Positions 8,371-16,071 of a DNA stretch of 64,000 bases are shown here, piece after piece; the stretch's first letter is position 1, and every line of letters starts with the position of its first letter. Under the pieces are notes generated by a model. It was not told where the DNA came from and did no database searches. It saw nothing but the letters and a program-made list of their open reading frames with translations. The stretch is taken from positions 186,001 to 250,000 of the forward strand of contig JACKIL010000004.1 of NCBI GenBank assembly GCA_020638525.1, written 5' to 3'. The position numbers were made by a program, and so were the translations under genes. Source of the DNA: Caulobacterales bacterium. GTDB taxonomy: Bacteria; Pseudomonadota; Alphaproteobacteria; Caulobacterales; Parvularculaceae.

Positions 8371-9075
8371 TCAGAGAAGTCCCAGTGATTTAAAGCTCAC
8401 TTCGCGGTCTTTGCCGATGACGAGGTGATCGTGCACGCGGATCGAAAGCGCTTTTGCGGCCGCGGCGATCTGCGAGGTGACTTCAATGTCGGCGCGCGAA
8501 GGCGTTGGGTCGCCGGATGGGTGATTGTGAACGAGGATGAGCGCAGAAGCGCCATGTTCGAGCGCGCGCTTGACGACTTCGCGCGGATAGACCGGCGTGT
8601 GATCGACCGTGCCGCGCTGCTGGATTTCATCCGCGATGAGAATGTTCTTCTTGTCAAGAAAGAGAATACGGAACATCTCAGTGCGCTCGTCGGCCATGGC
8701 CGCGCGGCAATAGGCGAGAAGATCGTTCCATGATGAGATGACCGGCCGCTTCATGACGCGCGCCTGCGTCAGCTTGATGGCCGCCGCCTGAACGATCTTG
8801 AGTTCGCGGGCGACATTCTCCGAAACGCCTTTGATCTCAACGAGGCGCTCGACGGGCGCGGCGAGCGTCTCTGCAAATCCGCCGAATGTCGCGATAAGCT
8901 CCTTGGCGAGCGGCTTTACGTCCCGCTGCGGAATGGCCCGAAAAAGAACGAGTTCCAGCAGCTCGTAGTCCTGAACGCCCTCAGGGCCAGCCCGCATGAA
9001 GCGCTCGCGCAAGCGGTCGCGATGGCCATGTGCGTGGTTCACAGCAGTCTTCGCGGCGGCGTCACCGTCAGGCAT
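8371..9075 (-). CDS. radC: RadC family JAB-domain protein
   Basis: A 234-residue protein with a helix-hairpin-helix segment (~75-95) and a JAMM metalloprotease-fold domain. The metal motif is complete: His183 and His185 in LVHNHPSGDPTPSRAD, with Asp196. RadC proteins were once linked to DNA repair, but that role has been questioned and the true function is unsettled; some act around conjugation or competence. Its start codon lies inside the end of map (8-bp overlap), and pfkB follows after 2 bp. Confidence 0.93.
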   Translation of the reverse strand: MPDGDAAAKTAVNHAHGHRDRLRERFMRAGPEGVQDYELLELVLFRAIPQRDVKPLAKELIATFGGFAETLAAPVERLVEIKGVSENVARELKIVQAAAIKLTQARVMKRPVISSWNDLLAYCRAAMADERTEMFRILFLDKKNILIADEIQQRGTVDHTPVYPREVVKRALEHGASALILVHNHPSGDPTPSRADIEVTSQIAAAAKALSIRVHDHLVIGKDREVSFKSLGLL

Positions 9076-9916
9076 AAGGCGGCTTATTGAGACCTTTCGG
9101 CGATTGCGTGAATATCTCGACGCCAGTCTCCGTCACGCCGACCGAGTGCTCGAATTGCGCCGAGAGAGACTTGTCTCGCGAGACCGCCGTCCAGCCGTCC
9201 TTGAGCAGTTTCACATCCGGTTTGCCTTCATTGATCATCGGTTCGATCGTGAAGAACATGCCCGGTTCAAGGCGCGTATCGGGGGCGCGGTGCACGCCGG
9301 TGATGCGGTCGCGGTATTCGCCATAGTGAACCACATTCGGCGCGTCGTGGAATACGCGGCCGACGCCATGGCCGCAGAAATCGCGTACGACCGAAAACCC
9401 TTGCGCTTCTGCATGGCGCTGAATGGCGAAGCCGATATCGCGCAACGTCGCGCCGGGTTTAACGGCGGCGACGCCGAGCATCAGGCATTCATAGGTCGTC
9501 TCGACAAGCCGGCGCGCTTTCACTTTCGGCTCGCCAGCGAAATACATCCGGCTCGTGTCGCCGTGCCAGCCGTCGACAAGCGGCGTCACGTCAATGTTGA
9601 GGATGTCGCCTTCCTTCAGCGCCTTGTCCGACGGAATGCCGTGGCAGATCACATGGTTTATCGAGATGCAGCTCGCATGGCGATAGCCGCGATAGCCGAC
9701 CGTCGCCGGCACGGCGCCATTGTCGAGCATGAATTCACGCGCGAGATCGTCGAGATGGGCGGTCGCGACGCCCGGCTTCACATGCGGCGCAAGCATGTCG
9801 AGGCACTCGGCTGCGAGCCGGCCGGCCTTGCGCATGCCCTCGAAGTCCTCCGGCGTATGAATCCGGATTTTCCCCGTGCGCATGTCGAGGGTTTCGTCGA
9901 AGTCGGCTTCCTGCAT
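9068..9916 (-). CDS. map: methionine aminopeptidase, type I
   Basis: A 282-residue cytosolic enzyme that removes the initiator methionine from nascent proteins. The dinuclear metal site is intact: Asp109 (LNIDV), Asp120 (HGDTS), His183 (GHGVG), Glu225 (TIEPM) and Glu256 (FEHS); His92 in ICHGIP is the substrate-facing histidine. A short insertion, about 202-215, before the TIEPM strand is slightly longer than in E. coli. The N-terminus carries about 18 extra residues, and an internal ATG at residue 12 could be the true start. map, radC and pfkB read leftward as a compact group. Confidence 0.96.
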   Translation of the reverse strand: MQEADFDETLDMRTGKIRIHTPEDFEGMRKAGRLAAECLDMLAPHVKPGVATAHLDDLAREFMLDNGAVPATVGYRGYRHASCISINHVICHGIPSDKALKEGDILNIDVTPLVDGWHGDTSRMYFAGEPKVKARRLVETTYECLMLGVAAVKPGATLRDIGFAIQRHAEAQGFSVVRDFCGHGVGRVFHDAPNVVHYGEYRDRITGVHRAPDTRLEPGMFFTIEPMINEGKPDVKLLKDGWTAVSRDKSLSAQFEHSVGVTETGVEIFTQSPKGLNKPPYA

Positions 9917-10071
9917 TCCACTAGTCCTTGCGGGGAGTATTGGCCGGCGAGGTCCTGCCGGGTCCCGGCGTCCCAGATGGGAAGCCTAGCACAGAGTCTC
10001 AACGCTTTTACGCATGAGCCGGCCGGATCGCCAGCCTTTGCGCCATTATCTCTGCACGTTTGACGCGAATT

Positions 10072-10099
10072 TTGAGCCTTCCCTGGCTTCGTGTAGGGT
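10072..10099 (+). promoter_or_regulatory. weak candidate promoter for the lysozyme-like gene
   Basis: TTGAGC (10072-10077) and TAGGGT (10094-10099) are separated by 16 bp, and the start codon follows 33 bp later in the 216-bp gap between divergent map and the lysozyme gene. The match to a sigma-70 promoter is modest, and nothing else stands out in the gap. Confidence 0.2.
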
Positions 10100-10132
10100 T
10101 AACTGAGGGTTGGGATAATTGGGGAGCCGCCC

Positions 10133-10774
10133 ATGGGGTTCATTCGTCAATTGCTCTGGGGCGCCGCGATATGCGCGCTCGGCTTTGCGGCCATCTATTT
10201 CTTTCTTGGAAGAATGCCGGACCCGAGAACGATCGACGGCGGCGGCCCGGTTCCGCCGGTGACCGTCGAGCCATCGCAGCCGGCGCCGACACCTGCGCCA
10301 GCCCAGACGCCGGTCGGAAATGTGGGCAATCCGGCGAACGCCAGTCTGGAGATCAACGAGGCGGGGCTCGACATCATCAAGCGAAGCGAAGGGCTTCGCC
10401 TCGAGGCCTATGAGCTCTCCGGCCGCTGGTATATCGGCTACGGACATTCCGGCGCGACGCCAGGCTCGACCATTACGGAGGCCGAAGCCGAAGAACTGCT
10501 CGTGCAGGACGTCGCTGGCGCCGAGGCTGGCGTCAAACGGCTGGTGATGGTTCCAGTGAACGAGAACCAGTTCTCGGCGATGGTCTCGCTCGCCTACAAT
10601 ATGGGCGTCGGCGGGTTTTCGCGTTCGAGCGTTCTGTCACAGCTCAACGTGGGCGACTATAATGGCGCGGCGGACGGTTTCATGGTCCATATCCGCTCGG
10701 GTTATCGCGTCCTCGAGCACCTGCAGCATCGGCGAGAAGAAGAGCGCGCGCTCTTCCTGACGCCTGTCGACTAG
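10133..10774 (+). CDS. membrane-anchored GH24 (phage-type) lysozyme-like protein
   Basis: A 213-residue protein with one N-terminal membrane span (~5-26), a Pro/Ala-rich linker (~38-66) and a GH24 domain (~72-205). The family anchors are clear: Glu86 in KRSEGLRLEAY, then IGYGHSGAT, NENQFSAMVSLAYNMG and the C-terminal RREEERALF. Canonical members use a Glu-x8-Asp-x5-Thr triad; here the Asp position is Glu94 (or Leu95) and the Thr position is Tyr100, so the active site is atypical. Likely acts on periplasmic peptidoglycan. No holin or phage genes lie nearby. Its stop overlaps the stop of the convergent antitoxin gene. Confidence 0.82.
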   Translation: MGFIRQLLWGAAICALGFAAIYFFLGRMPDPRTIDGGGPVPPVTVEPSQPAPTPAPAQTPVGNVGNPANASLEINEAGLDIIKRSEGLRLEAYELSGRWYIGYGHSGATPGSTITEAEAEELLVQDVAGAEAGVKRLVMVPVNENQFSAMVSLAYNMGVGGFSRSSVLSQLNVGDYNGAADGFMVHIRSGYRVLEHLQHRREEERALFLTPVD

Positions 10775-11061
10775 TTTGCTCCTCCGCGTTCGCGCCGCCA
10801 CAGATCGTTGAATTGGTCGATGAGCTTTCGGCTCTCGGCGATTTCGCCGCTCTTGTAGCGGTCGATGGCGCTTTCGATTGTCGAAAGAAGGCGGCTTCCG
10901 TCGCGCTCGGCGCGCATCGCTTCATAGATTTCGAACTGACGAGCTGAGATGAGAACGCCCTCGCGCTTTCCGTGCTTCTCTATGAAGACCGGGCCGGCGC
11001 GCGCGGCCTTCAGGGCCTCCCCAAAACGTCTTGCTGCCTCTTTGGCAGAAAATATCGTCAT
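10771..11061 (-). CDS. Phd/YefM-like antitoxin, no toxin partner seen
   Basis: A 96-residue protein. Its N-terminal part (FSAKEAARRFGEALKAA, then GPVFIEKHGKREGVLIS) has the strand-helix pattern of Phd/YefM antitoxin DNA-binding domains, followed by a helical tail with charged residues. The ATG at 11061 starts this domain; the longer frame to 11259 would run into the divergent gene and lacks support. Antitoxins of this family normally sit just upstream of a Doc, YoeB or VapC toxin, but downstream on this strand lies only the convergent lysozyme-like gene. It may be an orphan transcription regulator or a remnant. Confidence 0.75.
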   Translation of the reverse strand: MTIFSAKEAARRFGEALKAARAGPVFIEKHGKREGVLISARQFEIYEAMRAERDGSRLLSTIESAIDRYKSGEIAESRKLIDQFNDLWRRERGGAN

Positions 11062-11181
11062 CGCGTGATCCTGCTCTTGCAACCTGATGCGCCTCAAGTC
11101 TAACTCCGCGGGAGAGGGCGGGGATAAGTTTCCCCGTTTTCGCGCCGGAGGAGATTTCGGCGATTGAGGAGGAAGGAACCG

Positions 11182-11940
11182 ATGCCGCAGAAGTCCGCCG
11201 CCATTCTGGTCATCGGCGATGAGATTCTTTCCGGGCGAACGCGCGACGCGAACCTGCATTTCCTCGCCGGATGGCTGACGGAGCGCGGCGTCGCCCTCAA
11301 GGAAGCGCGCGTTGTCGGCGATGAGGAAGCTGCCATCGTCGCCGCACTGAATGCGTTACGCACAGAGTACGACTATGTCTTCACCTCGGGCGGCATCGGG
11401 CCGACGCATGACGACATCACCGCCGACGCCGTGTCCGCCGCCTTCGGCGTTCCGTGCGTCGAGCATCCGCAGGCGATCAAGCTTATCGAAGCCTGGTATG
11501 AGGCGCGCGGCGAAGAGGCGACGCCCGCGCGCCGCCGCATGGCGCGTATGCCGCAAGGCGCCGAGCTGATCCGCAATGCGGTTACTGGCGCGCCGGGCGT
11601 CAGGATCGAGAACGTTTTCGTCATGGCGGGCGTGCCGCGGATCTTTCAGGCGATGCTGGCGGCTGTCGAGCCCCACATCGAACGCGGATCCCTTATTCAT
11701 TCTCGCGCCGCGACGGCGGTGAACCTCCCGGAATCGAAGCTTGCGGACCAGCTGCGGGAAATTCAGTCGGCGCTCAAAGGCGTCTCGCTCGGCAGCTACC
11801 CCATCGATGGCGATGAAAAGGGCGTCACAGTCATTGCGCGCTCTGAAAATTCTTCAACCGCAGATGCAGCGATAACGGCCGTCGCGGCGGCAATGCGCGC
11901 GCTTGGCGTCGAGCCCAGAATGGAAGACCACAAGGCGTAG
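11182..11940 (+). CDS. CinA N-terminal-type (MoaB/Mog fold) protein
   Basis: A 252-residue protein of the competence/damage-inducible protein A family, containing only the molybdopterin-binding-like domain: AAILVIGDEILSGRTRDAN near the start, FTSGGIGPTHDDITADA in the middle and MAGVPRIFQAML later. The C-terminal nicotinamide-nucleotide amidohydrolase domain (PncC) found in full-length CinA is absent, so deamidase activity should not be assumed; the N-terminal domain has been linked to ADP-ribose pyrophosphatase activity (family knowledge). The start at 11182 is backed by GAGGAGGAAGGA just upstream. sdaA follows after 9 bp. Confidence 0.88.
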   Translation: MPQKSAAILVIGDEILSGRTRDANLHFLAGWLTERGVALKEARVVGDEEAAIVAALNALRTEYDYVFTSGGIGPTHDDITADAVSAAFGVPCVEHPQAIKLIEAWYEARGEEATPARRRMARMPQGAELIRNAVTGAPGVRIENVFVMAGVPRIFQAMLAAVEPHIERGSLIHSRAATAVNLPESKLADQLREIQSALKGVSLGSYPIDGDEKGVTVIARSENSSTADAAITAVAAAMRALGVEPRMEDHKA

Positions 11941-11949
11941 ACCCTCCTT

Positions 11950-13326
11950 ATGCTGAGCGTTCTCGACATCTTCAAGATTGGCGTCGGCCCATCGAGCTCG
12001 CACACGGTGGGCCCGATGCGGATCGCTGCGCGTTTCCTGGAAGAAGCGGGCGAGGGCGTTCTTGAGCGCGCCGCGCGCGTGACGGTGAGCCTGCATGGTT
12101 CGCTCGCCCTGACGGGTATCGGGCACGGCACCGACAAGGCGACGATCCTCGGCCTTCTTGGCGCAGCGCCCGACACGATCGATCCAGACGCCGCCGATGC
12201 GATGATCGCCGAGGTGAAACGCGGCAAGCGCCTGAAGCTTGCCGGCGGGCGCTCGCTTGATTTCGATCCTGCGCGCGACATCGATTTTCGCGGCGACATC
12301 ATTCCGGAAATCCATCCGAATGAAATGCGCCTTGCGCTTCTCGACAATGCTGGCGTCGAGATTTATGCGCACACTTATTACTCCGTGGGCGGCGGTTTCA
12401 TCGCGAGCGCCCGGCAGCTTCAGACGCCAGCGCATGACGACATGATCGCGCGCCCGCGCATCGGCCCTCATGCTTTCGGGTCCGCGGCGGAGTTGCTCTG
12501 CCTTTGCCGTGAAAAGAAGAAATCGATCGCGGAGATCATTCTGGAGAATGAAGACGCTCACCGGCCGCGCGGCGAAACCGACAGCGCGCTCGACAACATC
12601 TGGGCGGTGATGCGGGCCTGCATCGATCGCGGGCTCAAAACGGAGGGCGTGCTTCCCGGCGGGCTTAATGTTAAGCGCCGCGCGCCGTCGCTTCACAGAA
12701 AGCTCCTCGAAGCCCCGCTCGCTAATGAGCGCGAGCAGCTCTTCGATTGGCTCAATGTCTACGCAATGGCGGTGAATGAAGAAAACGCTGCGGGCGGGCG
12801 CGTCGTTACGGCGCCGACGAATGGCGCGGCGGGCATCATTCCTGCGGTAATCAAGCATTATTGCACGGGCGAGGGCGGCGCCGACGCTGCGCAGATAAGG
12901 GCCTTTCTCGCGACGGCGGCTGGCGTCGGCATGCTTTACAAGCAGCGCGCTTCCATTTCCGGCGCCGAGATGGGCTGTCAGGGCGAAGTCGGCGTCGCCT
13001 GCTCCATGGCGGCTGCAGGGCTCGCCGCCGTCTGGGGCGGAACGCCCGAGCAGGTCGAGCACGCGGCCGAAATCGGCATGGAGCACAATCTGGGGCTAAC
13101 CTGCGATCCTGTGCGCGGCCTCGTTCAGATCCCTTGCATCGAGCGCAACGCCATCGGCGCCGTCAAAGCGGTGAACGCGGCGCGCCTCGCCCTGCGCGCC
13201 TCGGACGAACACAAGGTCTCGCTCGATCAGGTGATCGAGTCGATGCGTCAGACGGGTCTCGATATGTCGCGGAAATACAAGGAAACGAGCGAAGGCGGGC
13301 TCGCGGTGAACGTCGTCGAGTGCTGA
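11950..13326 (+). CDS. sdaA: L-serine ammonia-lyase (iron-sulfur type)
   Basis: A 458-residue fused alpha/beta L-serine dehydratase that deaminates serine to pyruvate and ammonia in the cytoplasm. The beta-domain signature GVGPSSSHTVGPM stands near the start (12-24), and the alpha-domain carries cysteines for the [4Fe-4S] cluster in HYCTGEGG, EMGCQGEVGVACSM, LTCDPVRG and IPCIERN. Length matches single-chain proteobacterial enzymes. The gene begins 9 bp after the CinA-like gene and ends 3 bp from the convergent HxlR gene. A link with the one-carbon enzyme Fhs elsewhere in the window is possible but not shown. Confidence 0.96.
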   Translation: MLSVLDIFKIGVGPSSSHTVGPMRIAARFLEEAGEGVLERAARVTVSLHGSLALTGIGHGTDKATILGLLGAAPDTIDPDAADAMIAEVKRGKRLKLAGGRSLDFDPARDIDFRGDIIPEIHPNEMRLALLDNAGVEIYAHTYYSVGGGFIASARQLQTPAHDDMIARPRIGPHAFGSAAELLCLCREKKKSIAEIILENEDAHRPRGETDSALDNIWAVMRACIDRGLKTEGVLPGGLNVKRRAPSLHRKLLEAPLANEREQLFDWLNVYAMAVNEENAAGGRVVTAPTNGAAGIIPAVIKHYCTGEGGADAAQIRAFLATAAGVGMLYKQRASISGAEMGCQGEVGVACSMAAAGLAAVWGGTPEQVEHAAEIGMEHNLGLTCDPVRGLVQIPCIERNAIGAVKAVNAARLALRASDEHKVSLDQVIESMRQTGLDMSRKYKETSEGGLAVNVVEC

Positions 13327-13329
13327 AGG

Positions 13330-14010
13330 CTAGGCCGCTTTCTCTTCGGTCCGCTTCGAACAGATGCAGTCGAGGAGGTGCGCTAGCACGGCCGGATCGC
13401 CCTCGACATGCGACAGTTTCCGGACTTCAGCCGGCGTGATGTCGCGCCGCAGCCCGCGCAGCAAAGTCTCCACGTCAGTCTCGATCTTCGCCATCGCCGG
13501 CGAATCTGCGCCGCGCCGAACGGTCATCTCGCCTGCCATGTAATAAACCGTATACGGCTGATTATCGACGATCAGGTGCGCGACATAGCTCAGCGTCGGC
13601 GCGCGATTGTTCTCTGCATAGATTTCCAGCGCGAGCGCGAGCGAGTCCGGTTTGTAGACTGTCGTCTCATAAACCTGCTGACGCGTGTCGGGATCGGCGG
13701 TCTCATTCATGAACCGCAGCGACCACAGCATCATCGCGCGAATGGTCGGGCGCAGCGACTCGCCGAGCGGGGTGAGGCGATACTGGATTCGCTTGCCGTC
13801 TATATTCTCAGCAGTGATGAGCCGGATCTCCTCCAGCTCCTTGAGGCGCTTTGAAAGAATGCTGCCGCCAATACCGCCGAGACTTGTCTGAAGGTCCACG
13901 AACCCGCGCGGTCCGAGGATGAGGTCGCGCACGATGAGGAGGGTCCAGCGCTCTCCAAGCCGGTCAAGCGCGTAGGCGAGCATGCAGGCCTGATTATAGG
14001 TCCGGGTCAA
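13330..14010 (-). CDS. HxlR-family transcriptional regulator
   Basis: A 226-residue protein with an N-terminal winged helix of the HxlR type: Cys9 in NQACMLAYALDRLGERWTLLIVRDL, then GGIGGSILSKRLKELEE as the recognition region and QYRLTPLGE as the wing. The C-terminal half (~110-220) looks like the SCP2-like domain found in the longer members of this family. A cysteine near residue 9 is the redox or aldehyde sensor in some HxlR proteins. It is divergently arranged with a small secreted protein gene, its probable target. Confidence 0.88.
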   Translation of the reverse strand: MTRTYNQACMLAYALDRLGERWTLLIVRDLILGPRGFVDLQTSLGGIGGSILSKRLKELEEIRLITAENIDGKRIQYRLTPLGESLRPTIRAMMLWSLRFMNETADPDTRQQVYETTVYKPDSLALALEIYAENNRAPTLSYVAHLIVDNQPYTVYYMAGEMTVRRGADSPAMAKIETDVETLLRGLRRDITPAEVRKLSHVEGDPAVLAHLLDCICSKRTEEKAA

Positions 14011-14065
14011 TCGACGGCTCCTTCGGGCTGCTGCGGCTCCGCTGGCTGACTATCCACCAGAACTT

Positions 14066-14117
14066 TTGACAGTTCGATCATGAAAAATGATTTTACGCTA
14101 TATAAAAATAAAGCGTA
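14066..14117. promoter_or_regulatory. AT-rich promoter/operator region between the HxlR gene and the small secreted protein gene
   Basis: TTGACA begins near 14066. Two nested inverted repeats follow: ATCAT-GAAAA-ATGAT and TACGCT (14094-14099) with AGCGTA (14112-14117), separated by AT-rich ATATAAAAATA. The low GC content contrasts with the surroundings. The arrangement fits an HxlR dimer site over a divergent promoter; the assignment is inference. Confidence 0.4.
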
Positions 14118-14164
14118 TGATCCGTTTTAGTGAGAGATCGATTCCCCTCATAGGAGAAAAAGCC

Positions 14165-14434
14165 ATGAAATTCCAACTAATTGCAGCTGCAGCCCTTCTC
14201 GTCGCCGGCCCCGCTTTCGCTGGCTCTTGGGACGCCGAAAGCACCCTTTGCGCAAACGCCATCGCGGCTGAAGCCGGCGTTGACGGTTCGCTTTACTCGG
14301 TGAAGACGACGAAAACCCGCCCCGGCGCGACCAAGCGCGTGACGGTCGAACTGCGCGCCGATGGCAAGGACACGCTGACGGGCGAATGCAAAATCAAGCG
14401 CGGCGAAGTCGTCGGCCTTGAAATGGAAGCCTAA
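14165..14434 (+). CDS. small secreted protein of unknown function
   Basis: An 89-residue protein with a clear signal peptide (MKFQLIAAAALLVAGPAFAGS, probable cleavage after the AFA at 17-19), leaving about 70 residues with two cysteines (in STLCANA and GECKIK) that could form a disulfide. No known domain was recognised. The start at 14165 is supported by the ribosome site AGGAGAAAAAG. It is divergent from the HxlR regulator gene and followed by a convergent MFS gene 21 bp away, so it is probably transcribed alone. Confidence 0.8.
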   Translation: MKFQLIAAAALLVAGPAFAGSWDAESTLCANAIAAEAGVDGSLYSVKTTKTRPGATKRVTVELRADGKDTLTGECKIKRGEVVGLEMEA

Positions 14435-14455
14435 GGATCTTCTGCGGAGCCGCGC

Positions 14456-15718
14456 TCAGGACGCGGCCTCCGCAGGCGCCTGTTCTTCTTCGTTTTCGTC
14501 TTCTTCGGCGATCTCAAAGACCGTCGGCGCAGCGCTCTTCGGCACCGGCACGAAAGGCGTTTTCGCTTCGGGCGGCGCGGGCGGGCGCGCCATGATGCGA
14601 TAGAGACAGAACGCCATCAGCACGATGTAGACGATCGCAATGTAGTTGAAGACTGCGCCGGGTCCGAAGCTCGACATGACGAGGCCGCCCAGCGTCGCGC
14701 CGACGACGGAACCGCAGCCGTGCAGGAGCAGCAGACCGCCATTGGTCTGCACGGCTGCACCCGGCGCCGCATGATCGTTCGCGTGCGCCGCCGTCAGGCC
14801 GAACATCGGGATGATGAAAGCGCCAAAAAGCGCTCCGAGCGCGAGCAGGTATAGTTCCGACTGGCTGCCATATTCGGCGAGCGCAAGCGCAGCGGCCGCG
14901 CCAAGCGTGCCTGACCCGACCATGACGAGGCGCCTGTCTATGCGGTCGGAAAGCCATCCCAGCGGCCATTGCAGCGTGGCGGCGCCGATGACGACAGTGC
15001 TCATGAAGGCGGCGATGATGGATTTGTCATAGCCGAGCTGCTGGGCGTAGACCGGCCCGACGGACCAGAAGGCCGCGTTTCCGAGCCCGATCATGGGCGC
15101 TGCGACTGCGGCGACGGGCGACACCTTGAAAAGCAGGGGAATATCGAGGCGCGCGGTTTCAATCGGGCGCGGCGCCGGGCTTCTCGTCAGCGCGATCGGC
15201 ACGAGCGCGAGCGAGAGGAGGATGGAAATCATCGCAAAGAGCTCGAACCCGGCCGGGTTCGCCGTCGCGAGAAGCGCATTCCCGATCGTCGTCGCCGAAA
15301 GGTCCACTACTCTGTAAACGGAGAGAATCTGGCCGCGATCCTTATTGGTCGCCCGCTCATTCAGCCAGCTCTCGATGATCATGATGAGGCCGGCGAAGCA
15401 GAAGCCGGAGACCGCGCGCAGGATCGCCCAGCCCGCGAGATTAACAAAGAGCGGGTGGAGGAGCGTCGCCGCTGATGCGATCGAGGCGAGCGCGACGAAA
15501 GTACGGATATGGCCGACCGACTTGATGAAAGCCGGATTGAAACGGCAGCCGAGGATGAAGCCGGCGTAGTAGGCCGACATCAGCGCGCCGATGAGAGCGG
15601 TCGGAAACCCCTCAATATTGCCGCGCACGGAAAGGAGCGTCGCTTGAAGGCCGTTTCCCGTGAGGAGGATAGCGGCGGCGAGCAGCAGGGCGGCGATGGC
15701 GGCGAAAGGGCGGAGCAT
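14456..15718 (-). CDS. MFS transporter (YcaD-like)
   Basis: A 420-residue inner-membrane protein with about 12 hydrophobic helices. The loop between helices 2 and 3 reads GCRFNPAFIKSVGHIR, and GWLSDRIDRR between helices 8 and 9 is the second-half repeat of the MFS loop motif. ESWLNERATNKDRGQILSVY is characteristic of the YcaD/YfcJ-like branch. The acidic cytosolic tail (EEDENEEEQAP) is unusual. The substrate is not predictable. Confidence 0.88.
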   Translation of the reverse strand: MLRPFAAIAALLLAAAILLTGNGLQATLLSVRGNIEGFPTALIGALMSAYYAGFILGCRFNPAFIKSVGHIRTFVALASIASAATLLHPLFVNLAGWAILRAVSGFCFAGLIMIIESWLNERATNKDRGQILSVYRVVDLSATTIGNALLATANPAGFELFAMISILLSLALVPIALTRSPAPRPIETARLDIPLLFKVSPVAAVAAPMIGLGNAAFWSVGPVYAQQLGYDKSIIAAFMSTVVIGAATLQWPLGWLSDRIDRRLVMVGSGTLGAAAALALAEYGSQSELYLLALGALFGAFIIPMFGLTAAHANDHAAPGAAVQTNGGLLLLHGCGSVVGATLGGLVMSSFGPGAVFNYIAIVYIVLMAFCLYRIMARPPAPPEAKTPFVPVPKSAAPTVFEIAEEDENEEEQAPAEAAS

Positions 15719-15917
15719 GGCGAGCGCGTCAGCTTGGGAAAGGGCTTTAGGTGCGCGATACGCTTGTGCGGCGGGCCTCGCAAGGCTTGAGCCCGCCTTG
15801 AGTTGATGAATTCCCCGAAAGCGGCGGGCCCGTCCTCAAAGGCCGAGCGCTGAGCTTTGCGGGCGTCCCCGATGAGTGCTAAGCGCTCACCAGCGTCGGC
15901 GGAACGGCCGGCGAGGA

Positions 15918-16004
15918 GCGGGCGTGGCGGAACCGGTAGACGCAACGGACTTAAAATCCGTTTTCCGCAAGGAAGTGAGGGTTCGAGTCCCTCCGCCCGC
16001 ACCA
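15918..16004 (+). tRNA. tRNA-Leu (anticodon UAA), CCA encoded
   Basis: The acceptor stem GCGGGCG (15918-15924) pairs with CGCCCGC (15994-16000), followed by the discriminator A and an encoded CCA to 16004. The anticodon loop in GGACTTAAAATCC gives UAA. A long variable arm and the T-loop GGTTCGAGTCC mark a class II leucine tRNA of 87 nt. Confidence 0.96.
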
Positions 16005-16071
16005 GCTCACTCAAGTCATTCAGCCGGGCAAGGCGTAACGTGAGCTATCTCTGGGGCGGCTCGCGGGGCGC

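Noticed and set aside
8996..10063. 355-residue open frame on the plus strand
   Set aside because: Antisense to map, which keeps all metal ligands.
10133..11061. Prophage remnant (lysozyme plus antitoxin)
   Set aside because: No other phage genes, normal base composition and tight packing with housekeeping genes.
11854..13086. 410-residue open frame on the minus strand
   Set aside because: Antisense to sdaA; no recognisable domain.
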